A DNA stretch of 64,000 nt, from contig JAHLWS010000082.1 of assembly GCA_019057795.1 (NCBI GenBank), forward strand, positions 97,538-161,537. Reading direction: 5' to 3'. How positions within the stretch are numbered: the stretch's first letter is position 1; every line of letters begins with the position of its first letter. Positions 1 to 7,468 of this stretch are shown piece by piece. A model generated the notes under the pieces. That model saw only the letters and a program-made list of their open reading frames with translations. It did not search any database and was not told where the DNA came from. A program made the translations under genes and the position numbers. Origin of the DNA: Promethearchaeota archaeon (lineage in GTDB: Archaea > Asgardarchaeota > Lokiarchaeia > Sigyniarchaeales > SOKP01).

Positions 1-462
1 TGTTGCAATGTTATGGGCTACCGCAGCTTGAATTAAATGACCCGCACAATAAAGTTCGTGCATAATATAAAGATTTGTGAACCTCTCTTGAAGAAATCTC
101 GTCGAATAGAAAGTGTTTATGTACCCGTCTTCAATTTGACTTTTGTTTATTAGATCAACGATTTCACTCGCCTTTAATTCCAAGTCGGGATCGCTGTGTG
201 TGTGTAAAATATAACTCGTTGCCTCCAACCATTTATATAAATCTGAATCATAGTAAAACTCACCTATTTGAATTCCTTTTTTAACACCTCCAGCAACTCT
301 AAAATTGTCAATGTGGTGATCTTGCTCTAGTTTTTCATGTTGTAAGTGAATTGACACATCTCTATTGATCTTTTGCCTTTTTGACCAAAAATTATCGTTA
401 ATTTGAACTTTATAGAATGGAACGTAAGAAAGTTTGTTATAGGGGCGTTTTATTAAGTCCAT
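1..462 (-). CDS. GH127 beta-L-arabinofuranosidase, N-terminal part (runs off left edge)
   Basis: Reading the minus strand from the ATG at 462 gives 154 codons open to the window edge, so the gene is partial here. The protein opens with MDLIKRPYNKL and a conserved 'DNFWSKR' patch, then has 'GYINTFYS' and near the edge 'MHELYCAGHLIQAAVAH'. This HELYCAGHLI block is characteristic of glycoside hydrolase family 127 (old DUF1680), enzymes that release terminal beta-L-arabinofuranose from plant-type glycans. No signal peptide is visible, so a cytoplasmic enzyme acting on imported oligosaccharide is likely. It lies 30 bases downstream of a GPH sugar symporter on the same strand, fitting a small uptake-and-hydrolysis operon. 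The catalytic residues lie in the part not seen. Confidence 0.85.
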   Translation of the reverse strand, partial: MDLIKRPYNKLSYVPFYKVQINDNFWSKRQKINRDVSIHLQHEKLEQDHHIDNFRVAGGVKKGIQIGEFYYDSDLYKWLEATSYILHTHSDPDLELKASEIVDLINKSQIEDGYINTFYSTRFLQERFTNLYIMHELYCAGHLIQAAVAHNIAT

Positions 463-492
463 AAGTCTAAAAATTAAACATTAATAATTTAA

Positions 493-660
493 TTATTTAT
501 TATTCTTTGAACTAGATAACTTTTCTTTTAAACGATCAATTTTCTCTATATGTAAAATACTTACTTGTCGTTTCATCTCTTTATATTCCTTACTAGCACC
601 ATCAAGCGGATAATACCATAACGAAATTAATCCAACTACAATAAAAATAGCCGGAATTAG
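493..660 (-). pseudogene. displaced C-terminal end of the GPH symporter (frameshift)
   Basis: On the minus strand, one frame away from the main symporter frame, an open stretch reads GLIPAIFIVVGLISLWYYPL and then a charged tail ending IDRLKEKLSSSKNNK before TAA at 493-495. This is the expected last helix and cytoplasmic tail of GPH symporters, which normally continue LLMG-LIPA. A single extra base in the short C run at 661-663 would join the two frames into one protein of about 477 residues. Either a real one-base deletion has truncated the gene or a base was missed in a homopolymer. Confidence 0.75.
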
Positions 661-1925
661 CCCATCAATAGTTTTATTCCAATAACAGCGCTTGTTGGCT
701 GAGTTTCACCTACTCCTAAATTTTGATTAAAATTAGTAAAAGCGAATATAAATCCTGAAATCATCGCGGAAACTGATTGGGCTGGTTTTGTAACAAGCGC
801 ATTAATCCCAAAAAACGCGCCTTCTCTTCTCTGTCCCGCGTCTAATTCGTCTTTATCAATGATATCTGCCAATAATGTGTAAACCAACAAAGTTTGACCT
901 GAATAGCCAAATCCAATTATCATAAAAGAAATATTAGCGAAAAGTGCGTCGTTCGAAAAGGTTACTAGTATAAAACCAAAAACTACTATTATCGAAAGAA
1001 TAAATAGCGCTCTTTTATTTCCTTTCTTTTTATTTAGATATAAACCTACGGGATATCCAAAAATAGAAAATATAATAAACATTAGTAAAGGGGTCGAACC
1101 AAGTATGTTGTCGCTTGACACCCCCAACACGTCAGCCATATAGAACGGTAAATTCGATTGAATCGCAAATACTACATAAGTCATCATGAAATTAAATATC
1201 ACAAAAGTTAAAAATGCCTTATTTTTGAGCGTCGTTTTAGTACAATACCACATATTTAGTTTCTCTGATTTTTCTGGCAAAAATTCAGGACGTTCTTTAA
1301 TACCAAATGCTGGAAATGCTAAAAATATCGCCCCAAATATGGCAAGAATCAATACAATATAATAGAACGCTGATAAATTTTGAGAAAAAGGAACGGCATC
1401 TAAATCAATAAATAATATAGGAAGAAGGTATGTAATGGAAATCCCAAAACCAGAACCTACGCCCGCAAATAAACTCAATTTAGCGCGCTCGTCTGGATCG
1501 ATAGTTAACTCTGCCATAAGCGAATTAAAGTTCAAACCAATTATCGTGAAAAAACTATCGTAAATAATTAAAGTCGTTAGTAACCAGACGAAATAAACCC
1601 ATTGTTCGCTAATCGTGGGAGTAGCATATAGTAAAATGAAGCTTAACGATAACAACGGACCGCCAACCATTAAATACGGGACTCTCCTTCCATATTTAGT
1701 GTGGGTTCTATCAGACAACAATCCAAAAAGGGGGTCGTTGACGGCGTTCCATATCAAATAGACAAGCCAAGACAAACCCCATAACAAAGGGTTTAAACCG
1801 ATCATTTTGATGTAAAATATTAGCGTCCACGCCCCAAATAGCCCCGTTGTTAAATTAATCCCGAACGACCCTAGACCGTAAAAAGTTCTTGTTTTCAGAG
1901 AGAGTTTTTTGTATTCGAATCCCAT
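657..1925 (-). CDS. GPH-family sugar:cation symporter (MelB/XynP type), frameshifted near its C-terminus
   Basis: A 422-residue integral membrane protein with about 11-12 hydrophobic segments. The start (LKTRTFYGLGSFGINL), the loop 'NDPLFGLLSDRTHTKYGRRVPYL' region and the late 'LLADIIDKDELDAGQRREG' region are hallmarks of the glycoside-pentoside-hexuronide:cation symporter family of the MFS superfamily. The frame stops right after GIKLLMG, where family members continue with LIPA and another membrane helix; that continuation is present in the next frame (separate entry). Transport of an arabinose-containing glycoside is inferred only from the GH127 gene downstream. The gene may still be functional if the frameshift is a sequencing error. 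Confidence 0.85.
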   Translation of the reverse strand: MGFEYKKLSLKTRTFYGLGSFGINLTTGLFGAWTLIFYIKMIGLNPLLWGLSWLVYLIWNAVNDPLFGLLSDRTHTKYGRRVPYLMVGGPLLSLSFILLYATPTISEQWVYFVWLLTTLIIYDSFFTIIGLNFNSLMAELTIDPDERAKLSLFAGVGSGFGISITYLLPILFIDLDAVPFSQNLSAFYYIVLILAIFGAIFLAFPAFGIKERPEFLPEKSEKLNMWYCTKTTLKNKAFLTFVIFNFMMTYVVFAIQSNLPFYMADVLGVSSDNILGSTPLLMFIIFSIFGYPVGLYLNKKKGNKRALFILSIIVVFGFILVTFSNDALFANISFMIIGFGYSGQTLLVYTLLADIIDKDELDAGQRREGAFFGINALVTKPAQSVSAMISGFIFAFTNFNQNLGVGETQPTSAVIGIKLLMG

Positions 1926-2541
1926 TTCTCAAACAACTCTATTTTAAAAATATACTATATAGAATTATAAACCGAAATTAAAATATATTCTATTTCTAAT
2001 GAAAAAAAGTTACAATAGTACTGGTAGCAAAATAATGAAAATTAAGAATAAACTTGTACAAACAATTTAATATCTAACGAACTCCATCTCGTCATTGGTA
2101 TCAGGATCTACTGTCGCCATGATAATCTTTTAATGATTCCAAATTACCTTTTAGATAATTGTTTAAATTATAATATTTATATTTTCTCCTAAAAATTCAA
2201 CCTATTTCAAGTATCAGAGTTTTAATGGCAATAACATTTTTTTTCAAATTTATAGCCATTTAAAATGCCAGTAAACATTCATCTCATGAATATTTAAATC
2301 TTATTGCCCAAAATCTTTTAGCTACTAAACAATTTATTGTTTCAGCGTTATAAAACTTAATCAAACAATATTAGAGTTGACTCCCCAACTAAGTAAACCT
2401 CATCATTCGAACTCAATTTTTGATCATATCTTATGATCCGATTTTGCTATTAATTTTTTTTTTTCTTATCAACAATAATTCTTTTTGTCGACCAAAATTG
2501 GATGATAAAATCACTCGGATAAACTACGATCAACCAACACA
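1926..2541. other. long AT-rich intergenic region between symporter and histone genes
   Basis: About 600 bases between divergent genes. I see no convincing gene. A 67-codon open frame beginning at 2420 is low-complexity, hydrophobic then lysine/isoleucine-rich, and runs into the histone promoter, so I treat it as chance. The region probably carries promoters for both flanking genes. Confidence 0.4.
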
Positions 2542-2551
2542 TTTAAATATA
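2542..2551 (+). promoter_or_regulatory. candidate TATA box of the histone gene
   Basis: TTTAAATATA lies about 78 bases before the histone ATG in a stretch rich in A/T. It matches the archaeal TATA consensus, and a start site about 25 bases downstream would give a leader that includes the ribosome binding site. Inferred from position and sequence only. Confidence 0.35.
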
Positions 2552-2611
2552 AGTAATCCTAAATTAAATATAATTACCATCGTAATTATAAAAAAAATAT
2601 TTAAAAAATTA

Positions 2612-2618
2612 GTGGAGG
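2612..2618 (+). promoter_or_regulatory. Shine-Dalgarno of the histone gene
   Basis: GTGGAGG lies ten bases before the ATG at 2629. It is one of the clearest Shine-Dalgarno sequences in the window and fixes the histone start. Confidence 0.6.
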
Positions 2619-2628
2619 AATAAAAATT

Positions 2629-2835
2629 ATGGCAGCATTCGCATGGAGTCCTTTAAGGGCTTTAATGAAAAAGGCCGGAGCTGAAATCGTAAGTAGAGCC
2701 GCAGTTGATAAATTAATGGATTATTTAGAAGAATACGCTAAAGAATTAACTGGTTGTGCTTTAAGTATTGCTAAACACTCTGGTCGAAAGAAAGTAACTC
2801 AAGGCGACATGAAAATCGCAATTAACTTAATTTAA
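2629..2835 (+). CDS. archaeal histone (HMf/HMt family)
   Basis: A 68-residue protein that is nothing but one histone fold: 'WSPLRALMKKAGAEIVSRAAV' for helix 1 and loop 1, a long central helix ending 'LTGCALSIAKHSGRKKVTQGD', and a short last helix MKIAINLI. The RKKVTQGDMKIA end is the conserved loop 2 / R-T pair region of archaeal histones. It forms dimers and oligomers that wrap DNA. The length is normal for tail-less archaeal histones; there is no N-terminal tail. A strong Shine-Dalgarno supports the start. It stands alone, with an unknown gene on the other strand downstream. Confidence 0.95.
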   Translation: MAAFAWSPLRALMKKAGAEIVSRAAVDKLMDYLEEYAKELTGCALSIAKHSGRKKVTQGDMKIAINLI

Positions 2836-2913
2836 AGCGATTTCTTGAAAGCTTAATATTTTCAAATTTCTTTTTTCTTTTTTTTTAATCGTCAACAATA
2901 CATATTTAATTCG

Positions 2914-3375
2914 TTATATTATTACTTCCTTTTTTTCCGGTCTTTTTTCTGCGTAAAAGAATCTTCCCGATCCCATGACATCAACGTGTCTAAAGTAAAT
3001 TTCGTTAAATTCAATTTTTTGAGATTTGATTCCTTCTTGTTCCTTAACTTTTTCAAAATCTTCTCTGGAATGAGAATTAACGATTTTTTCTACCATTTTG
3101 CCTAATTCGGAAGCTAATAGTTCTTCTTCAGATGGGTAAAATTGGCTGAAATCTGCTCCAATTGCGATATTACCTTTCCGATATCCACCAGGGTTTTTAA
3201 TAGCTTTCTTAATGTATTTTTTAAAGTATTTTACAATCCTTTTCAAATTTCCAGAGCTCAACTCTCCAACTTCTGCAAGAATGTCATAGACTTTGCTTGC
3301 CCCCCTCAAATAATCTTCAATTGTATCGGGAGTTATTTTTGGTTCGTAATCTGGAAATAAATTTTTTTCGCTCAT
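2914..3375 (-). CDS. hypothetical protein, 153 aa
   Basis: Not recognised. It is a soluble, charged protein. The N-terminal half is predicted helical (KVYDILAEVGELSSGNLKR, then a lysine-rich stretch around residues 45-60), followed by 'GGYRKGNIAIGADFSQFYPSEEE' and a second helical segment ELGKMVEKIVNSHSREDF. The C-terminus is lysine- and glutamate-rich. No membrane segment, no cysteine pairs and no nucleotide-binding motif are visible. The other strand carries a shorter overlapping frame that looks like a shadow. It is convergent with the histone gene and divergent from the small GTPase at 3507. Confidence 0.7.
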   Translation of the reverse strand: MSEKNLFPDYEPKITPDTIEDYLRGASKVYDILAEVGELSSGNLKRIVKYFKKYIKKAIKNPGGYRKGNIAIGADFSQFYPSEEELLASELGKMVEKIVNSHSREDFEKVKEQEGIKSQKIEFNEIYFRHVDVMGSGRFFYAEKRPEKKEVII

Positions 3376-3506
3376 ATTTGATTATATTTAAAATCTAAAA
3401 TAAATTTTTTTCAATTTGCGATATAAAGATTTAAAACCGATTATAATGTTTATTTCTAGAATGCATTAATTTTTATTACACTTTATTTAGCGGTTGAAGC
3501 TTAAAG

Positions 3507-4082
3507 ATGTTAGAACAAGAAGTCCAACCTTATTATATATTTAAGATATGTCTGCTGGGTCAAGGTGGTGTGGGAAAGACGTGTATATCAAGAAGACTAT
3601 GCTTTGATGCATTCGACGCAAACACAAGACTCACTATAGGAATTGATTTTTACACTTATGACATCCCTCTTGTTGTAGATGGCGATAAAACATATATTCG
3701 ATTGAGTATATGGGATTTTGGCGGTCAAGAACAGTTTAAAAAAATGTTTAGTTATTATATCAATGGAGCAAACGGTATTTTTATGGTATTTAGCCTATTC
3801 AACCTTAATAACACTCTACTTGGCTTAGATTGGTGGTACGAGCATCTTATTAAGCAAAAACAAAAAAATACTCCGAAATTATTAATTGGTTGTAAAAGTG
3901 ATTTAGCTGGTAGCCTTGGAAAAATAGATGAGTTAGTAATAGAGAATTTTAGGAAGAAACACAAAAAAGTACTGTTTATTAAGACTTCTGCGAAAGACAA
4001 TGTTAACATTAAAGAAATGTTTGTAGAGATGATAAAACTAATCATGGATACTAATAATTTTAAATACGATAAAATTCTCTAA
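3507..4082 (+). CDS. Ras/Rab-like small GTPase
   Basis: A 191-residue Ras-superfamily GTPase. Motifs: P-loop GQGGVGKT at residues 18-25, switch I threonine in LTIGID at 43, switch II WDFGGQE at 69-75, and G5 TSAK at 160-163. The G4 motif reads GCKSD at 128-132, so the usual asparagine of NKxD is cysteine, which may weaken guanine specificity. No C-terminal cysteine for prenylation is present, as in most Asgard GTPases, so membrane attachment would need another route. Asgard archaea carry many such GTPases. The neighbours give no hint of its pathway. Confidence 0.9.
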   Translation: MLEQEVQPYYIFKICLLGQGGVGKTCISRRLCFDAFDANTRLTIGIDFYTYDIPLVVDGDKTYIRLSIWDFGGQEQFKKMFSYYINGANGIFMVFSLFNLNNTLLGLDWWYEHLIKQKQKNTPKLLIGCKSDLAGSLGKIDELVIENFRKKHKKVLFIKTSAKDNVNIKEMFVEMIKLIMDTNNFKYDKIL

Positions 4083-4154
4083 AGATACTTTCAAAACAAT
4101 TTTGAGATTTTTTAGAATTTAGATTTAAACTTTTAATTTGATAGTTTATCTTAA

Positions 4155-5144
4155 CTAAAATAATATTAAGATTATACCAATAATCGTCAATATTATTCCT
4201 AAAAAGCTTTGTATTGATAATTTCTCCTTATTCACCCAGTAAGTTAGAGGAAGCGAAAATAATGGGCTTGTGCTAGCTAATAAAGCCATAACAATGGCAC
4301 CAGCAGTTCGAGTAGCTTCAGTATATAAATAAGCTCCTAAAGAGGTGCCAATAATTGACGCTAAAAGCAAAATTAACCATGTCTGAGAGGGTTTTTTTAG
4401 AGAAGATAAAGTTTGATTACGATCGGTAGCATTATTTTCTCTCCATACCATTAATATTAAAATCGCTAAAGCAAATGGAAAACGAATTACATTACTAATG
4501 ATTGAAGTAACACCTTCAGCATTTAAAATTAGGTCAATCTGGTTTGTTGCATAGTCAAGAATAACTATACCAATAGCCCATCCGAGGGATGCGGCTAAGC
4601 TATAGCCAATAGCTTTAATAGAGGTATGCGCTATTATCTCATGTAATTTATTTTTCCATAGGAAATTTTCTGAATTTGTTTTTAATGAATTATTACTTTC
4701 AGCTTTGATTTTATATTTTCCAATAATTATTATCCCCAGTCCAATGAAAATTAGCGACAGAATCATCTTTATTTCAAAAGGGCGATTCAGAAAAATTAAT
4801 GATAGAATAAAAGTAAAAAGAGGAAAAGTCATAGAAACTGCTAAAGCAATTGTCGTACCAAGCTCTTTTTGTGCTTTAAAATAAGCAGTATCACCGATTA
4901 CCTGGCCAAAAAGAAAACTAACGAATAAAATTACCCACAATTCCCATGGGAGTAAAAAAAGATAAGGAAGGATTCCTAAGACAACGGCAACAAGGAAAAA
5001 TGTTATAGTGCCGAGAGCAGTACGAAAGAAATTAATAAATGTAGGGCTCGCATAACGCTCTGTCTTTCGATAGAGCACATTTGATCCTACAAAAGTTAGG
5101 ACTGCCAAAATTGCTAGTAATTCTCCAACCATAAAACTGCACAT
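4155..5144 (-). CDS. EamA/DMT-superfamily transporter
   Basis: A 329-residue membrane protein made of two five-helix halves. The N-terminal half begins 'GELLAILAVLTFVGSNVLYRKTERYASP' and ends in 'LIFIGLGIIIIGKYKIK'; a hydrophilic linker of about 30 residues follows, then 'SLAASLGWAIGIVILDYAT' and a C-terminal half closing with 'SFLGIILTIIGIILIL'. This repeated architecture is the drug/metabolite transporter (EamA) fold, inner-membrane exporters or importers of small metabolites. The substrate cannot be told. The true start may be the ATG four codons in (MVGELL). It stands alone, convergent with the GTPase gene. Confidence 0.85.
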   Translation of the reverse strand: MCSFMVGELLAILAVLTFVGSNVLYRKTERYASPTFINFFRTALGTITFFLVAVVLGILPYLFLLPWELWVILFVSFLFGQVIGDTAYFKAQKELGTTIALAVSMTFPLFTFILSLIFLNRPFEIKMILSLIFIGLGIIIIGKYKIKAESNNSLKTNSENFLWKNKLHEIIAHTSIKAIGYSLAASLGWAIGIVILDYATNQIDLILNAEGVTSIISNVIRFPFALAILILMVWRENNATDRNQTLSSLKKPSQTWLILLLASIIGTSLGAYLYTEATRTAGAIVMALLASTSPLFSLPLTYWVNKEKLSIQSFLGIILTIIGIILILF

Positions 5145-5217
5145 TCTCTAAATTTTTTTTCAAAAAACTAAAATAAACCTTTTTGAGCAATATTATAAGA
5201 TTTATTTCCCTTGAACA

Positions 5218-6687
5218 TTAATTAATTTTACCACACAACTGTTCTCTCTTCTGACCATATTTATATAAATTTAGGAAAGATTTTGCAGCACTTTCTATTG
5301 AGGGATACACTAAAAATCCATCTTCGACTAGCTTATCGTGGAATATTGCTCGAGATTCGCTTGGGTATTGATGAAGAATAATGATAAAAACTTTTTCTAA
5401 GGATTCAGCATACTTTTTTATACCATGTAAATTGTTGTAATAACCCTTAAACCTAGCATCGTTTAAATCTCTCCAAGCGTCGGTTTCTACTATAATTAGA
5501 TCGATATCATCATCTATCGCTACTTTGCACACCTCTAGAAATACTTTATCCGCAGTAACCCATGGCATATCAAAAGGGTTAGATAAACTACCGATCTTGA
5601 TAGGGTAAATTTTTTTCAGTTTTTCTAACTTTTCCCCTTCGAACAATGGTAATTCTAAGCCTAATTCTGTTAAAGTATCGGTTGCCAATATTCCAAATCC
5701 TCCGGACCATAGAACAACTAAAGCGCGTTTACCTGATGGATAGATAACTTTTTTACTTAATTTTTTAAACTTTTTTATATAATTTGAAAAAAGGTAAGCG
5801 TAATCAATCAGCTCATCTAACGACGGTGGTATTTCGATAATCGTTGTTTGGTTAAAAATCGCATCCCAAATCTTGCGTTTAGACGCCATTGAGCCGGTAT
5901 GAGTTAAAACTGCTGTCTGGCCTCGTTCAGTTCTGCCCCCTCGCATAAAAAGTATTGGTTTTTTTGTATCTTTAAACGCTTTTAGTAACCTTTTCCCTTC
6001 ATTTTCGTGCAAAGTGGATAAACCTTCGAAGTAAACACAAACCAAATCAGTCTCGTCGTCGTCGTTGAAATATTGTAGAAGTTCAGAAACTTGTATGTCA
6101 ATGCAATTACCTATGCTTACTCCTTTTGAAAATCTTAAGTTGTACCTTCGAGAACTAAATTTAACCATTTTGGAATGCAAATCTCCCGATTGGAAAATTA
6201 AGCTAATATTCCCGATTTCAACTGGAAAGGAGGAGTAATACGCTATTTTTCCGCGTGGGCAATATAACCCCATACAATTTGGTCCTATGCTTCTGGTTCC
6301 TGGATAACTCATTATAATTTCTTTTAAATCCCGTTCAATTTTAAGTCCTACTTCGTCAGATTCTCCAGTTCCAGCAGTAAAAATATGAATATAATTTATT
6401 TTCTTTTTAGATAATATATCTTTTAAATTTTGAACTACAAGCTCTCTTCTAATGGATAAAATCAGTAAGTCTATCGTATCGGCTGGAACATCGTCAATAG
6501 ATTTATAACATTTTATTCCTAAAAGTTCATCTTCTTTGGGTGAAACTAAGTAAAGTTTTTCTAAATCAAATCCTTGTCTAATAAAGCCTTCAATAAAAAA
6601 AGCAATTTTTGGTTTCGCTTCAAAAATTAATACATTTCTTGGTTTAAATAATAGTTCTAAAGAATTTGTATTACTTTTTATTTCCAA
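5218..6687 (-). CDS. ADP-forming acyl-CoA synthetase-like protein, alpha-type (CoA-binding and ligase-CoA domains)
   Basis: 489 residues with the order seen in the alpha subunit of ADP-forming acetyl/acyl-CoA synthetases. First comes a CoA-binding Rossmann domain (about 10-140, including 'TAGTGESDEVG' and 'GPNCMGLYCP'), then a succinyl-CoA-ligase-like domain carrying the candidate phosphohistidine at H263 in 'VLTHTGSMAS', then a third domain containing 'LWSGGFGILATD'. These enzymes make ATP from acyl-CoA in archaeal fermentation. No beta subunit (ATP-grasp) gene is adjacent, so the partner would be elsewhere or the protein has another CoA-dependent role. Its start overlaps the end of the upstream membrane-protein gene by 17 bases, suggesting co-transcription. 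Confidence 0.75.
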   Translation of the reverse strand: MEIKSNTNSLELLFKPRNVLIFEAKPKIAFFIEGFIRQGFDLEKLYLVSPKEDELLGIKCYKSIDDVPADTIDLLILSIRRELVVQNLKDILSKKKINYIHIFTAGTGESDEVGLKIERDLKEIIMSYPGTRSIGPNCMGLYCPRGKIAYYSSFPVEIGNISLIFQSGDLHSKMVKFSSRRYNLRFSKGVSIGNCIDIQVSELLQYFNDDDETDLVCVYFEGLSTLHENEGKRLLKAFKDTKKPILFMRGGRTERGQTAVLTHTGSMASKRKIWDAIFNQTTIIEIPPSLDELIDYAYLFSNYIKKFKKLSKKVIYPSGKRALVVLWSGGFGILATDTLTELGLELPLFEGEKLEKLKKIYPIKIGSLSNPFDMPWVTADKVFLEVCKVAIDDDIDLIIVETDAWRDLNDARFKGYYNNLHGIKKYAESLEKVFIIILHQYPSESRAIFHDKLVEDGFLVYPSIESAAKSFLNLYKYGQKREQLCGKIN

Positions 6688-7282
6688 TGTGTTCCCCTAA
6701 CTCGTTTGTTAAAAGATTATTACAATTATAGCAGTATTTGGGAACTGAATTAAATACTGTTCCACAATTCTGACAAGTTATTTTACTTTGAAGTTCAATA
6801 AGCTTTAAGTTTTCTTTTTTTGTTTCTTTACTAAAATGTTTAATGAATTTTAAGATTAACGATAACCCTATCGAAATAATTACGATCGTAATACCCAAAA
6901 TGATTGTTTTTATAATAAGTGAAGGAAAAAGAGCATTAAAATATGTTTCTGAGTACCGGTAATAAAAAACATAAAAGAAGAAGTTAGGAAAAAAGAATGC
7001 GAGCAAATTCATAGAATAAGCTTTCTTGAAATCGTTAAAAATAAAAATTGGTATTAGTGATACTAAAATCCAAGTAAAGTATATGTACATAAAACTAAAG
7101 TTATTGTTATACATAATATAATTAGAAAGAAGTTGGATTATCAACTTTCTTTCCATTGAAATTGAGCTAGTAAACTCGATTTGAGAGTTATATTGAAATA
7201 TAGACATTAATAAACTTAAAATTAAGATTTGAATAATGAAAAGCACTAATTTACTTTTAAAATAATTCTTTATCTTCATCAC
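6671..7282 (-). CDS. membrane protein with C-terminal zinc ribbon
   Basis: 203 residues. The first ~150 contain about four to five hydrophobic segments. The C-terminal ~35 residues carry two CxxC pairs (CQNCG and CYNCN) spaced like a zinc ribbon. Nothing identifies a family; similar layouts occur in many archaeal membrane proteins of unknown role. Its 3' end overlaps the start of the acyl-CoA synthetase-like gene, so the two are probably one transcript. The A/T content and poor motif content leave the function open. Confidence 0.65.
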   Translation of the reverse strand: MMKIKNYFKSKLVLFIIQILILSLLMSIFQYNSQIEFTSSISMERKLIIQLLSNYIMYNNNFSFMYIYFTWILVSLIPIFIFNDFKKAYSMNLLAFFFPNFFFYVFYYRYSETYFNALFPSLIIKTIILGITIVIISIGLSLILKFIKHFSKETKKENLKLIELQSKITCQNCGTVFNSVPKYCYNCNNLLTNELGEHIGNKK

Positions 7283-7468
7283 TAATTAATTAAAAATATC
7301 CATAAATTAAACTCTTTGATATAGATTAATAAAAGAAAAGATAAAAAAATGCCTAATCCGAAAAATTTTTAATATTTGCTTGCTTAAATTCCTTATAGTG
7401 CAGAACTTGTTAACTTATTCTTTATTGTATTATATTGTTAATCTAAATTCTAATGGTGATTTGGGTTT

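Noticed and set aside
2420..2623. 67-codon open frame directly before the histone gene
   Set aside because: Low-complexity phenylalanine/isoleucine/asparagine content, lies over the histone promoter and Shine-Dalgarno; no sign of selection for protein.
3142..3360. 72-codon plus-strand frame inside the minus-strand gene at 2914-3375
   Set aside because: Fully antisense to a longer, better-composed frame; treated as a shadow.
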